A stretch of 20,631 bases of DNA from Actinomycetes bacterium (GCA_024227975.1 JAAETV010000456.1:1-20631), one strand, 5' to 3'; positions 8,168 to 15,402 are shown, counted from the first letter of the stretch. The notes: generated by a model from the letters alone, not told the origin. Program-made: numbers and translations.

Positions 8168-8826
8168 GGCCCTCCGGGATTGGAATCGAGTCGGTCTGGC
8201 TGGATAGCCAACAACGCGCCCCCGCTCAGCGAGACCGTTGCTTCGGTGGCGGCGAAGACATTGCTCACTCCCCGGCTCGATCCGCCTCGGAGGGTTTCAT
8301 CATCGAGCCTGTACTGGAGGCCCTCGGTCGCCACGCCGGTGGCATCACCGTGCATCGGTAGCAACGAGATCAGCTCTCCGATGGTGCCAGCCAGGAGGCG
8401 GGTGGTCGTCACGACCGAGATCAGGGCAGTGCCGACCAACCCGTCGATGTCGACGCTTCGGTAGCGGTGATGGGCCAGAACAGCGAAATTGGCCAGGAGA
8501 TGATCGAGGCGACCACCTCCGATACCGACAACGACGATCCGATCAGGATTGGTGGTCATGGCCAGGTCGAGGGCCAACTCGAGATCGGTCTGATCCTTGT
8601 CGGGAGGGTGGGTCCTGATCTCGGCTCCTAGGCCGCGAGCCCAATCGAGAGCGTCATCGGAAGCGGAATCGAGATCGCCAATGACGACGTCGGGCTCGAG
8701 CCCGAGCGTGCGGACATGATCAATTCCTGAGTCGGCGGCTATGCACATGGCGGCGGGGGGTAGTGCGCGTTGCACCTGGGGGGTGGGCGTCTCGCCACCG
8801 GCCACGATAAGCACGGTTTCGGACAT
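8164..8826 (-). CDS. Thiamine pyrophosphokinase
   Basis: This 220-residue enzyme transfers pyrophosphate from ATP to thiamine to make thiamine diphosphate. Visible family motifs are AADSG (30-34), GDLDSAS (50-56), DKDQTDLELAL (77-87) and GGGRLDHLLAN (103-113), which together hold the metal- and ATP-binding aspartates. The C-terminal half, with SLLPMHGDATGVATEGLQY and TLRGGSSRGVSN, matches the thiamine-binding domain including its final SN. The frame stays open to 9222, but that extension is antisense to the acyl-CoA dehydrogenase and looks nothing like protein, so I start at the ATG at 8826. The stop overlaps the LCP start, so the two are translationally coupled although their functions are not obviously related. 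Confidence 0.9.
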   Translation of the reverse strand: MSETVLIVAGGETPTPQVQRALPPAAMCIAADSGIDHVRTLGLEPDVVIGDLDSASDDALDWARGLGAEIRTHPPDKDQTDLELALDLAMTTNPDRIVVVGIGGGRLDHLLANFAVLAHHRYRSVDIDGLVGTALISVVTTTRLLAGTIGELISLLPMHGDATGVATEGLQYRLDDETLRGGSSRGVSNVFAATEATVSLSGGALLAIQPDRLDSNPGGP

Positions 8827-8932
8827 CCGCGGCCAGCGTAGGGCATGGTTGGCGTACATGGTCACCATTGGGTCGATCGGAGTACTGTCGAGGCGAATCC
8901 GCTCACCAGCGAGCCCTCTGGAGTGACCCCTG
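8827..8932. other. Divergent intergenic region between thiamine pyrophosphokinase and acyl-CoA dehydrogenase genes
   Basis: These 106 bases must hold promoters for both directions. On the plus strand TACTGT at 8883-8888 fits a -10 element, but I see no good -35. There is no TPP-riboswitch-like sequence in front of the thiamine gene. GGAG at 8918-8921 sits upstream of the ATG at 8933 and may serve as its ribosome site. Confidence 0.4.
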
Positions 8933-10087
8933 ATGTTGTCTCGGACGCTATTCGAAAGCGACCATGATCTGTTCCGCGACGCGGTACGGGCGTTCATCGA
9001 CAAGGAGGTCACGCCGTACGCTGATGAGTGGGAGAAGACCGGCGTCGTCGACAAGGCCATGTTCCGCAAGGCAGGGGCTGCTGGCTTTCTCGGCATGGAA
9101 ATCCCCGAGGAGCATGGAGGGGGCGGGGTCGACGACTTCCGCTTCAATGTCATCATCAGTGAGGAGATCCAGCGGGCGGGGGTGATGGCGTCGGGGATGT
9201 GCATCACCCTCCACAACGACATCTGCCTCCCCTACTTCACCAGGCTGACGAACGAGGAGCAGAAGGCTCGCTGGCTTCCCGGCATCGCCTCGGGCGAGAA
9301 GATGACGGCGGTAGCCATGACCGAACCGACGACGGGCTCGGACCTGGCCGGGATCCGGACTACGGCCACTCGCGATGGTGACAGCTATGTGATCAATGGC
9401 TCGAAGACGTTCATCACCAATGGCATGAACTCAGACCTGGTGATCGTGGCAGCCAAGACCGACCCGTCACAGGCTCACCGCGGCATGAGCCTGCTGATCG
9501 TCGAGGAAGGGATGGAGGGCTTCAGCCGGGGTCGGAACCTGGAGAAGATCGGGATGCACGCCCAGGACACGGCCGAGTTGATCTTCGAGGACGTCAGGGT
9601 GCCGGCTGAGAACCTGTTGGGTGATGTCGAGGGCCAGGGCTTCTTCCATCTCGTCGACAACCTGCCCCGTGAGCGGTTGTCGCTCGCGGTCGGTGCCGTC
9701 GCCCACGCCAAGACCGCCTTCGACTGGACGGTTGAGTACTGCCGTGACCGCAAGGCCTTCGACCAGCCGATCGGGTCGTTCCAGGCCTCCAAGTTCACCC
9801 TGGCCGAGATGAAGACCGAGCTCGACATCGCCCAGGTCTTCGTCGACCGTCAGACCGAGGCCTACCTCGACGGCGAGCTGACGGCCGATGACGCGGCCGA
9901 GGCGAAGTGGTGGTGCAGCGACTTGGAGTTCCGAGTCGTCGATCACTGCCTCCAGCTTCACGGTGGCTACGGCTATATGGAGGAGTACCCGATCGCCCGC
10001 GCCTGGCGCGACGCACGAGTGCAACGCATCTATGGCGGCACCAACGAGATCATGAAGGAGATCATCGGCCGCTCTCTCGGCTTCTAG
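8933..10087 (+). CDS. Acyl-CoA dehydrogenase, LCAD/isovaleryl-CoA dehydrogenase-like
   Basis: This 384-residue flavoprotein would carry out FAD-dependent alpha-beta dehydrogenation of an acyl-CoA. It has the family length and domain order: an N-terminal helical domain, the beta domain with AMTEPTTGSDLAGIRTTA (128-145) and GSKTFITNG (156-164), and a C-terminal helical domain with RKAFDQPIGSFQ and QLHGGYGYMEEYPIAR. The end reads RIYGGTNEIMKEIIGRSL. MCAD has its catalytic Glu where this protein has G368 (YGGT, not YEGT). E247 in PRERLSLA sits where LCAD and isovaleryl-CoA dehydrogenase carry their base. So activity is likely intact, with a long-chain or branched-chain preference. It is a lone gene, divergent from the thiamine gene and 148 bases ahead of the corrinoid operon. 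Confidence 0.93.
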   Translation: MLSRTLFESDHDLFRDAVRAFIDKEVTPYADEWEKTGVVDKAMFRKAGAAGFLGMEIPEEHGGGGVDDFRFNVIISEEIQRAGVMASGMCITLHNDICLPYFTRLTNEEQKARWLPGIASGEKMTAVAMTEPTTGSDLAGIRTTATRDGDSYVINGSKTFITNGMNSDLVIVAAKTDPSQAHRGMSLLIVEEGMEGFSRGRNLEKIGMHAQDTAELIFEDVRVPAENLLGDVEGQGFFHLVDNLPRERLSLAVGAVAHAKTAFDWTVEYCRDRKAFDQPIGSFQASKFTLAEMKTELDIAQVFVDRQTEAYLDGELTADDAAEAKWWCSDLEFRVVDHCLQLHGGYGYMEEYPIARAWRDARVQRIYGGTNEIMKEIIGRSLGF

Positions 10088-10235
10088 CCGTTTGGGCTGA
10101 CCGACCGAACCGTCGAGACGTCTCTATCACTCAGCCTTCGGTGTCGACCTGGCCGCTATCGAGGCTTGGTTGTACGCTCGCTGGCGACGGCCGGAGCGAT
10201 CTGACCGGGGACGCGACGGCACCCAGTGAACGGAG
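10088..10235. other. Intergenic region upstream of the corrinoid methyl-transfer operon
   Basis: These 148 bases separate the acyl-CoA dehydrogenase from the methyltransferase operon and probably hold its promoter. I see a 10-base perfect palindrome, GAGACGTCTC, at 10115-10124. The word GCGACGGC occurs twice as a direct repeat (10184-10191 and 10213-10220). TACGCT at 10173-10178 could be a -10. No cobalamin-riboswitch B12 box and no T-tract hairpin is visible. Any of the short repeats could be chance in GC-rich DNA. Confidence 0.4.
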
Positions 10236-11399
10236 ATGGCACCCGTGACCGAGATGCAGGAGCTATACGAAACACGTCGTACCCGAATCGCGAAGGCGAT
10301 CGCCTTGGAACCTGTGGATCGCATCCCCACCGCCTACATGGGGATGGCTTTTGCTCCCCGATACATGGGAATGTCCATCGCTGACTACTGCGAGATTCCA
10401 GAGAACTGCACCGAAGTCACGTTGGCAGCCATGGACCAGCTCGGCGCCGATGTGTGGGACGGCATCAACGCTCTCCCGTGCGGGAGGATCGTACCTTCGC
10501 TCACCAGCCTCTGGCTGTCGCGTATTGCTGTTCCGGGCCGAGAGCTACCAGATGACAGCCTGTGGCAGGTTCAGGAAGCCGAGGTCATGCTGCCCGAGGA
10601 CTACGACACGATCCTGGACCAGGGATGGCCCGCGTTCGTGAAGCAGTACTACCCGCGAGTCATCGATCCGGAGGAGCTGGCAGAGAGCCGAAGCTGGGAT
10701 CGTCGAAACCTGGAGTGGGCGAAGCAGCTTTGTCGTGAACACGGCTATGTGCCCATCTCCTATGGCACCACGTCCATACCCTTCGAGTACCTGTGTGGAG
10801 GGAGGTCGATGGGTCGGTTCTTCATCGACTTGTACCGCGACGAGGCCAAGATCAAAGAGGTCATGGACGTGATGATGCCCCACATGATCCAGACCGGGCT
10901 GAATATCGCCGAGAGATCTGACATCCGGGCGGTGTGGGTTGGTGGCTGGCGTTCTGCCAGCTCGCTGCTCGCCCCGAAGATCTGGGATTCGGTGGTGTTC
11001 CCGTACCTGCTCGAGCTAACCGAGGCTCTTGCCGCAGACGGTGTGATCTCGGTACTACATCTGGATCAGGACTGGACTCGCGATCTCGAGCGCTTCAGAG
11101 AGCTCCCCGCGAAGATGTGCCTTCTCAATACGGATGGATTCACCGATTTGCGCAAGGCAAAGGAAGCACTCGGCGACCACATGGCGATCATGGGTGACGT
11201 TCCCTCTGGGTTGTTGGCTTCTGGCACTCCCGATGATGTCTTCCAGTATGTGGTCGACCTGCTCCGCGACATCGGACCGACTGGTCTGATTCTGGCCCCG
11301 GGCTGCGATGCCCCCATAAACGCCAAGCCTGAGAACATGGCGGCGATGGTCGCGGCCAGCCGAGAATTCGCGGGCACCGGCGCGGGAACAGCCGAGTAG
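10236..11399 (+). CDS. Uroporphyrinogen decarboxylase-fold corrinoid methyltransferase (MtaA/CmuA-like family)
   Basis: This 387-residue protein has the UroD-like TIM-barrel fold used by MtaA, MtbA and the N-terminal half of CmuA. It is not a haem enzyme here, because all four genes behind it are corrinoid methyl-transfer parts. Recognisable parts are RRTRIAKAIALEPVDRIP at the N-terminus, SYGTTSIPFEYLCGGRSM in the middle and LILAPGCDAPINAKPENM near the end. Related enzymes use a zinc site H-x-C...C. Here the pattern is H275-x-D277 and C357, with Asp in place of the first Cys. It probably takes the methyl group from the substrate and passes it to the corrinoid protein. ATG 10236 directly follows GGAG, so the GTG at 10245, nine bases from it, may be the real start. 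Confidence 0.85.
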   Translation: MAPVTEMQELYETRRTRIAKAIALEPVDRIPTAYMGMAFAPRYMGMSIADYCEIPENCTEVTLAAMDQLGADVWDGINALPCGRIVPSLTSLWLSRIAVPGRELPDDSLWQVQEAEVMLPEDYDTILDQGWPAFVKQYYPRVIDPEELAESRSWDRRNLEWAKQLCREHGYVPISYGTTSIPFEYLCGGRSMGRFFIDLYRDEAKIKEVMDVMMPHMIQTGLNIAERSDIRAVWVGGWRSASSLLAPKIWDSVVFPYLLELTEALAADGVISVLHLDQDWTRDLERFRELPAKMCLLNTDGFTDLRKAKEALGDHMAIMGDVPSGLLASGTPDDVFQYVVDLLRDIGPTGLILAPGCDAPINAKPENMAAMVAASREFAGTGAGTAE

Positions 11400-11401
11400 C
11401 G

Positions 11402-12103
11402 ATGCCTCCTGTCAAGATCCTCGCGTGCGAGGTCGTGCTCGATGCGATGCGACCGTTCTTGTCAGAGGACATCGTGACAGAGACAGTGCCGATGAGCCTG
11501 CACGTCAACCCGAAGGCGCTCCGTGATGACCTTCAGGTCCGCATTGACGCAGCGGATGGGCAATTCGATCCAATCGTGTTGGGATTCGGGCTGTGTTCCC
11601 AGGCGACGGTCGGCCTGCGGGCCGCATGCTCTCGCTTGGTCGTAGCGCGCACCGACGACTGCATCGGTATCTTTCTCGGCTCTCGTGACGCCTACCGGTC
11701 GCAGCTCGCCGAGGAGCCTGGCACCTATTTCCTGACCCGTGGCTGGGCGGGTGCAGATATTCCGACCCCTTTCACCGAGTACGACCGGGCCAAGAAGCGC
11801 TGGGGTGCTGAGCGCGCCAAACGCCTGCTGGATTCCATGCTGAAGCACTACCGGCGCCTGGTCTACATCAACACGCCGGGTGAGGATCTCGTTGATGAGA
11901 GACATGACTTCGCAAAGGATGCGTCGGAGAGGTTCTCGCTTCGCTACGAGGAACTTCCCGGCGACACCGCCCTCATTGAAGAGCTGGTCCGAGGTCCTTG
12001 GGGTGAGCGGTGTGTTGTCGTTGAACCAGGAGAGAAAGTGGTCCTGGGGAGTTTCTTCGAGAACAAGACCGAATCACGAGATGAAGACGGAAGGAACGCC
12101 TGA
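11402..12103 (+). CDS. DUF1638 family protein of corrinoid methyltransferase operons
   Basis: This 233-residue soluble protein matches DUF1638: KILACEVV at the N-terminus, FDPIVLGFGLCSQATVGLRA (56-75), then VVARTDDCIGIFLGSRDAY (80-98) and GTYFLTRGW (107-115). Cysteines C9, C65 and C87 lie in these conserved blocks, as if forming one metal or thiol site. DUF1638 proteins have no established function that I know of, but they recur next to corrinoid proteins and UroD-like methyltransferases. Here the gene starts two bases after the methyltransferase stop, and its TGA overlaps the next ATG by one base. It probably helps methyl transfer, corrinoid loading or substrate handling, which is inference from context. 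Confidence 0.85.
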   Translation: MPPVKILACEVVLDAMRPFLSEDIVTETVPMSLHVNPKALRDDLQVRIDAADGQFDPIVLGFGLCSQATVGLRAACSRLVVARTDDCIGIFLGSRDAYRSQLAEEPGTYFLTRGWAGADIPTPFTEYDRAKKRWGAERAKRLLDSMLKHYRRLVYINTPGEDLVDERHDFAKDASERFSLRYEELPGDTALIEELVRGPWGERCVVVEPGEKVVLGSFFENKTESRDEDGRNA

Positions 12104-12741
12104 TGCTGGAACGACTCGCGGCTCTGCTTGCCGACCTGGAGGAGGACGCAGTACTGGAGATGGTGCGAAGTGAGCTAGCCAACGGCACGGAACCGCTGAG
12201 TATTCTGCGAGCCTGCCAGAACGGGATGACGGTAGTTGGTGATCGGTTCGAGAACAGCGAGTACTTCGTCTCTGATCTGATGATGTCCGGTGAGATATTC
12301 AAACAGGTCGGCGAGCTCCTTGATCCCGTGCTGAAGTCGGAGTCTCGAGTCGACGGTGGGGCCGTAGTGATCGGAACCGTTCAAGGCGACATCCATGACA
12401 TTGGCAAGGACATCGTCGTGAACATGCTGAAGTCGGCGAATCTCGACGTGACTGACCTTGGCGTCGATGTTCCCCCGGCCCAGTTTGTCGAAGCACTCCG
12501 CGAGACAGGAGCCACCGTGCTCGGTGTCTCGGGTCTGTTGACCTTGGCCTTCGACTCGATGAAGGACACCGTCGCTGCTGTCAACGATGCCGGTCTCAGG
12601 GATACCGTCAGAATCATGATCGGAGGGGGGCCTGTCGACGCAGGGGTTTGCGATTTTGTTGGCGCCGACGACTGGGGTGCCGACGCTCAGGCTGCGGTCA
12701 GACTGGCCAAGACGTGGCTGGAAGGCGATGTTCAGGCCTGA
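12103..12741 (+). CDS. Corrinoid (B12-binding) methyl-carrier protein, MtaC/MtbC/MttC-like
   Basis: This 212-residue protein has the two-part layout of the methyl carriers. An N-terminal helical cap (about 1-85) contains NGMTVVGDRFENSEYFVSDLMMSGEIF. A Rossmann B12-binding domain begins at GTVQGDIHDIGKDIV, where D96-x-H98-x2-G101 supplies the lower-axial histidine for cobalt. The second motif, VSGLL (S143, L145), and the third, IGGGP (173-177), are also present, so all three base-off cobalamin signatures are intact. It shuttles the methyl group between the UroD-like and folate-linked methyltransferases. The ATG overlaps the DUF1638 stop (TGATG), and AAGGA lies seven bases upstream. The length is usual for the family. 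Confidence 0.95.
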   Translation: MLERLAALLADLEEDAVLEMVRSELANGTEPLSILRACQNGMTVVGDRFENSEYFVSDLMMSGEIFKQVGELLDPVLKSESRVDGGAVVIGTVQGDIHDIGKDIVVNMLKSANLDVTDLGVDVPPAQFVEALRETGATVLGVSGLLTLAFDSMKDTVAAVNDAGLRDTVRIMIGGGPVDAGVCDFVGADDWGADAQAAVRLAKTWLEGDVQA

Positions 12742-12742
12742 A

Positions 12743-14614
12743 ATGCCAGCCGACTCCCTCAAGGTCACCTTTGGTCCGCCAGGTATCCAGGTAGATGTGG
12801 CCGAGGGCGCCTCGATCCTCGAAGCCGGCCGGCAAGCCGGTCTGATCCTTGTTGCGAGTTGTGGCGGCAACGGCATTTGTGGTCGGTGCCGTGTCACGCT
12901 GGTAGGAGATGCGGTTTCTGAGCCGGAAGACGCGGAGCGTCGCTTCCTCGGTCAAGACGAGATCGACGCTGGTCAGCGGCTCGCCTGTCGGGCGATCCTG
13001 CTGGGCGATTGCAGCGTGCACGTGCCACGAACGACGCTGGGCAACCAGCGCCGATTGGTGCTCGATGGTGACGACCACAGAATCAGTGTGGACGCTCCCG
13101 TGAAGCGCCACGCCATCGAGATGCTCGCGCCGAGCTCGCGCCGAAGTGACTCTGACTTCGACCATCTGAGCCGCCTCCTCAACTCTGAGCTGGGCGAAGG
13201 CACACGCTGGCGAGCAACCGAAGAGACCCGAGCCAACGTGTCCCGAATGGCTGAGGACTCAGAGGGGCGGTTCACCGCGATCACCAGAGACGATGAGGTG
13301 ATCGGGGTCATGGAGGCCGGCCGACGAATACTCGGTGTAGCCATAGACCTCGGCTGCACGAAGATTGCGGCCTATCTACTCGACCTGGAGAGTGGAGAGG
13401 AACTCGGTGTCTGCGGTATCCCCAACCCACAGATCACCTATGGCGAGGACGTGATTACTCGACTGGACTTTGCCAGTAGATCGCCCCTCAATGCCCGTGA
13501 GCTCAGTCACTGTGTACAGGCTGGTTTGAGCACGATGATCAGCGATCTGACAGATCGGGCCGGTGTGGATGGCAACCAGATCGGTGATGTTTGTCTCGTG
13601 GGGAACACGGCGATGATGCACCTGTTCGAGGAGCTTCCCATCGACGGGCTTCTGGCCGCTCCATTCTCCGCCACTCGAACCACCGCAACCGACGTTCGTT
13701 GCGCAGACATCGGGATCGACCTTCCCGGCGACGTCCACGTGCACATACTTCCTGGCATCGGCTCATTCGTCGGCGCCGACCACGTAGCGATGATCCTGGC
13801 CAACGGCCTCCATAGTTGTAGCCATACGGCCTTGGGGATCGATATCGGTACCAACACCGAGATAGTGCTTCACAAACCTGACGATGGGTTGTTGTTGACG
13901 GCGTCGTGTCCGGCGGGCCCGGCGTTCGAGGGTGGTCATATCGGTCAGGGGATGGGGGCTTCCCCTGGGGCCATCGAGGGGGTCAGATCCACGCCGAACG
14001 GCCCAGTGTTGAAAACCATTGGGGATCAGCTTCCGGTCGGCCTTTGCGGATCGGGCATCGTCGATGTGGTGGCATGCCTCCGGCGGTCCGGTGCGATCGA
14101 CCGCCGAGGGCACCTGCAAGCAGCGTTTCCTGGCGTCCGTCAAGGTGATTCTGGCCGAGAGTATCTGCTGGTCGAGGCTGGGGGCACCGGCCATGGCAGA
14201 GACATCGTCGTCAGTCAGCAGGACATCAGCGAGATCCAACTGGCAAAGGCGGCGGTCTCAGCAAGTATCAAGACGCTGCTCATTGCATCGAACACAGATG
14301 AGGATGAGATCTTGGAGCTCGTACTGGCAGGCGCCTTCGGATCCCATCTTGACCTTCAAAGCTCATTCGACATCGGGCTGCTACCACCCCTCGAGAACGC
14401 CACCTATCTCCAGGCCGGCAACTCGGCAGGAGCGGGGGCCAAGATGGCACTGGTGTCTCGCGAGGCACGCCGCCAGGCGGTCGAGATTGCTCGTCGTGCT
14501 ACGAGAATCGATCTCACGGGCCAGAAGGGATTCAATCGACTGCTGGCGTTGGAGACCAAGTTCAACCTGATGTCGGGCCAGGACCCGGGTTTGGAGGCAG
14601 GATCAGGATGTTGA
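12743..14614 (+). CDS. Reductive activator of corrinoid proteins (RACE; [2Fe-2S] plus DUF4445/ASKHA)
   Basis: This protein of about 623 residues returns inactive Co(II) cobalamin to Co(I) using ATP and low-potential electrons. An N-terminal ferredoxin domain (about 1-95) has C40-x5-C46-x2-C49 and C82, a plant-type [2Fe-2S] set. After a linker, an actin-like ATPase (DUF4445) begins near residue 196 at ILGVAIDLGCTKIAA, with a second phosphate loop at LGIDIGTNTEIVL and a glycine-rich ASCPAGPAFEGG. It lacks the two C-terminal [4Fe-4S] clusters of RamA, so it is the RACE type. The start is the ATG one base after the corrinoid gene's stop. Another ATG at 12728, following GGAAGG, would add five residues. 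The C-terminus overlaps the next gene by seven bases. Confidence 0.93.
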   Translation: MPADSLKVTFGPPGIQVDVAEGASILEAGRQAGLILVASCGGNGICGRCRVTLVGDAVSEPEDAERRFLGQDEIDAGQRLACRAILLGDCSVHVPRTTLGNQRRLVLDGDDHRISVDAPVKRHAIEMLAPSSRRSDSDFDHLSRLLNSELGEGTRWRATEETRANVSRMAEDSEGRFTAITRDDEVIGVMEAGRRILGVAIDLGCTKIAAYLLDLESGEELGVCGIPNPQITYGEDVITRLDFASRSPLNARELSHCVQAGLSTMISDLTDRAGVDGNQIGDVCLVGNTAMMHLFEELPIDGLLAAPFSATRTTATDVRCADIGIDLPGDVHVHILPGIGSFVGADHVAMILANGLHSCSHTALGIDIGTNTEIVLHKPDDGLLLTASCPAGPAFEGGHIGQGMGASPGAIEGVRSTPNGPVLKTIGDQLPVGLCGSGIVDVVACLRRSGAIDRRGHLQAAFPGVRQGDSGREYLLVEAGGTGHGRDIVVSQQDISEIQLAKAAVSASIKTLLIASNTDEDEILELVLAGAFGSHLDLQSSFDIGLLPPLENATYLQAGNSAGAGAKMALVSREARRQAVEIARRATRIDLTGQKGFNRLLALETKFNLMSGQDPGLEAGSGC

Positions 14615-15402
14615 TCATCGGCGAGAAGATCAACGGCACCCGCGCAGAGGTGGGAAAGGCCGTCAGAGAACGAAACGGGGCGGTCATCGAACACCTGGCC
14701 CGCCAGCAGGTCGATGCCGGCGCGGCCTACCTCGATGTCAATGCCGGAAGTGGGTCCGATACCGAAGCCGACGACCTGATCTGGCTGATCCGGACAGTCC
14801 AGAGTCATGTGAGCGTCCCGCTGTGCCTCGATAGCCCAAACGCAGCAACCCTCGCTGCCGCCATCGAGGTGGTCGAACAACAGCCGATGGTCAACTCAAT
14901 CAGCGGTGAGTCAGACCGTCTCAACCATGTTCTGCCTTTGGTTGTCGAACATCAATGCCCGGTGATCTTGGTGGCCCTCGATGACACTGGTATCCCAAAG
15001 ACCGTGGATGACAGATTGGCCATCATCGACAGGCTGATCGACACCACCCGTGCGTCCGGTATCGCCGACAACTTGCTGTACGTCGACCCCCTGATCATGG
15101 CTGTGTCCACCGGCGACGATGCGGGCGTCGTCGCCTGCGAGACCATTCGCGGCGTGCGTGAGAGGTATCCCGACGCCCACATCACTGGGGGGCTCAGCAA
15201 CATCTCATTTGGTGCACCGGCGAGGCAGTACCTCAATCAGGCTTTCCTGGTTCTGGCCATGGAGGCCGGGATGGACTCGGCAATCATGAACCCATCGGCA
15301 CCTGGTATGGGCCAACTACTGCTGGCTGTCGAGGCGGTTCTGGGCCGCGACCGGTTCTGCAACAAGTACAACCGTGCCTACAGGAACGGCAAGCTCGACT
15401 GA
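14608..15402 (+). CDS. Methyltetrahydrofolate:corrinoid-type methyltransferase (MtgA/AcsE/MtvA-like, pterin-binding)
   Basis: This 264-residue pterin-binding TIM barrel moves a methyl group between the corrinoid protein and tetrahydrofolate. Family marks are IGEKING (4-10), YLDVNAGS (41-48), CLDSPN (73-78) with the pterin-binding D75, and NSISGE (96-101) including N96. A later GGLSNISFG carries another conserved Asn. No B12 domain is fused, so it is not MetH. Known relatives in acetogen demethylases and CmuB in chloromethane users work in the direction corrinoid to folate. The gene overlaps the RACE gene by seven bases, follows a GGAGG-rich stretch and closes the operon. Its presence points to folate, not coenzyme M, as final acceptor. 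Confidence 0.92.
   Translation: MLIIGEKINGTRAEVGKAVRERNGAVIEHLARQQVDAGAAYLDVNAGSGSDTEADDLIWLIRTVQSHVSVPLCLDSPNAATLAAAIEVVEQQPMVNSISGESDRLNHVLPLVVEHQCPVILVALDDTGIPKTVDDRLAIIDRLIDTTRASGIADNLLYVDPLIMAVSTGDDAGVVACETIRGVRERYPDAHITGGLSNISFGAPARQYLNQAFLVLAMEAGMDSAIMNPSAPGMGQLLLAVEAVLGRDRFCNKYNRAYRNGKLD

Noticed and set aside
8827..8932. Possible TPP riboswitch for the thiamine pyrophosphokinase gene
   Set aside because: The conserved THI-box words are absent on the minus strand, and the kinase is not usually under such control.
8827..9222. Long N-terminal extension of the thiamine pyrophosphokinase frame
   Set aside because: It is antisense to the start of the acyl-CoA dehydrogenase, low in complexity, and not part of the family. 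The ATG at 8826 begins exactly at the conserved domain.
9467..10024. A 185-codon open frame on the minus strand inside the acyl-CoA dehydrogenase gene
   Set aside because: It mirrors the codon pattern of the well-supported plus-strand gene and shows no recognisable domain or ribosome site.
10184..10220. Direct repeat GCGACGGC upstream of the methyltransferase as an operator
   Set aside because: An eight-base repeat of this composition can easily occur by chance in GC-rich DNA, and the copies lack dyad symmetry.
10088..10235. Possible cobalamin riboswitch in front of the corrinoid operon
   Set aside because: No B12-box-like sequence (RGCCACTG type) or suitable stems are visible, and 148 bases is short for one. 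Only a small palindrome and a direct repeat are present.
10236..11399. First gene of the corrinoid operon as true uroporphyrinogen decarboxylase (hemE)
   Set aside because: Its motifs and its four neighbours fit the corrinoid methyltransferase branch of the fold, and no other haem gene is nearby.
12175..12897. A 240-codon minus-strand open frame across the corrinoid protein gene
   Set aside because: It lies opposite strongly conserved B12-binding motifs and resembles no family, so it is an antisense shadow of GC-rich coding.
14608..15402. Last gene of the corrinoid operon as dihydropteroate synthase (folP)
   Set aside because: The EKING, CLDSPN and NSISGE blocks match methyltetrahydrofolate:corrinoid methyltransferases, and there is no folate-synthesis neighbour.
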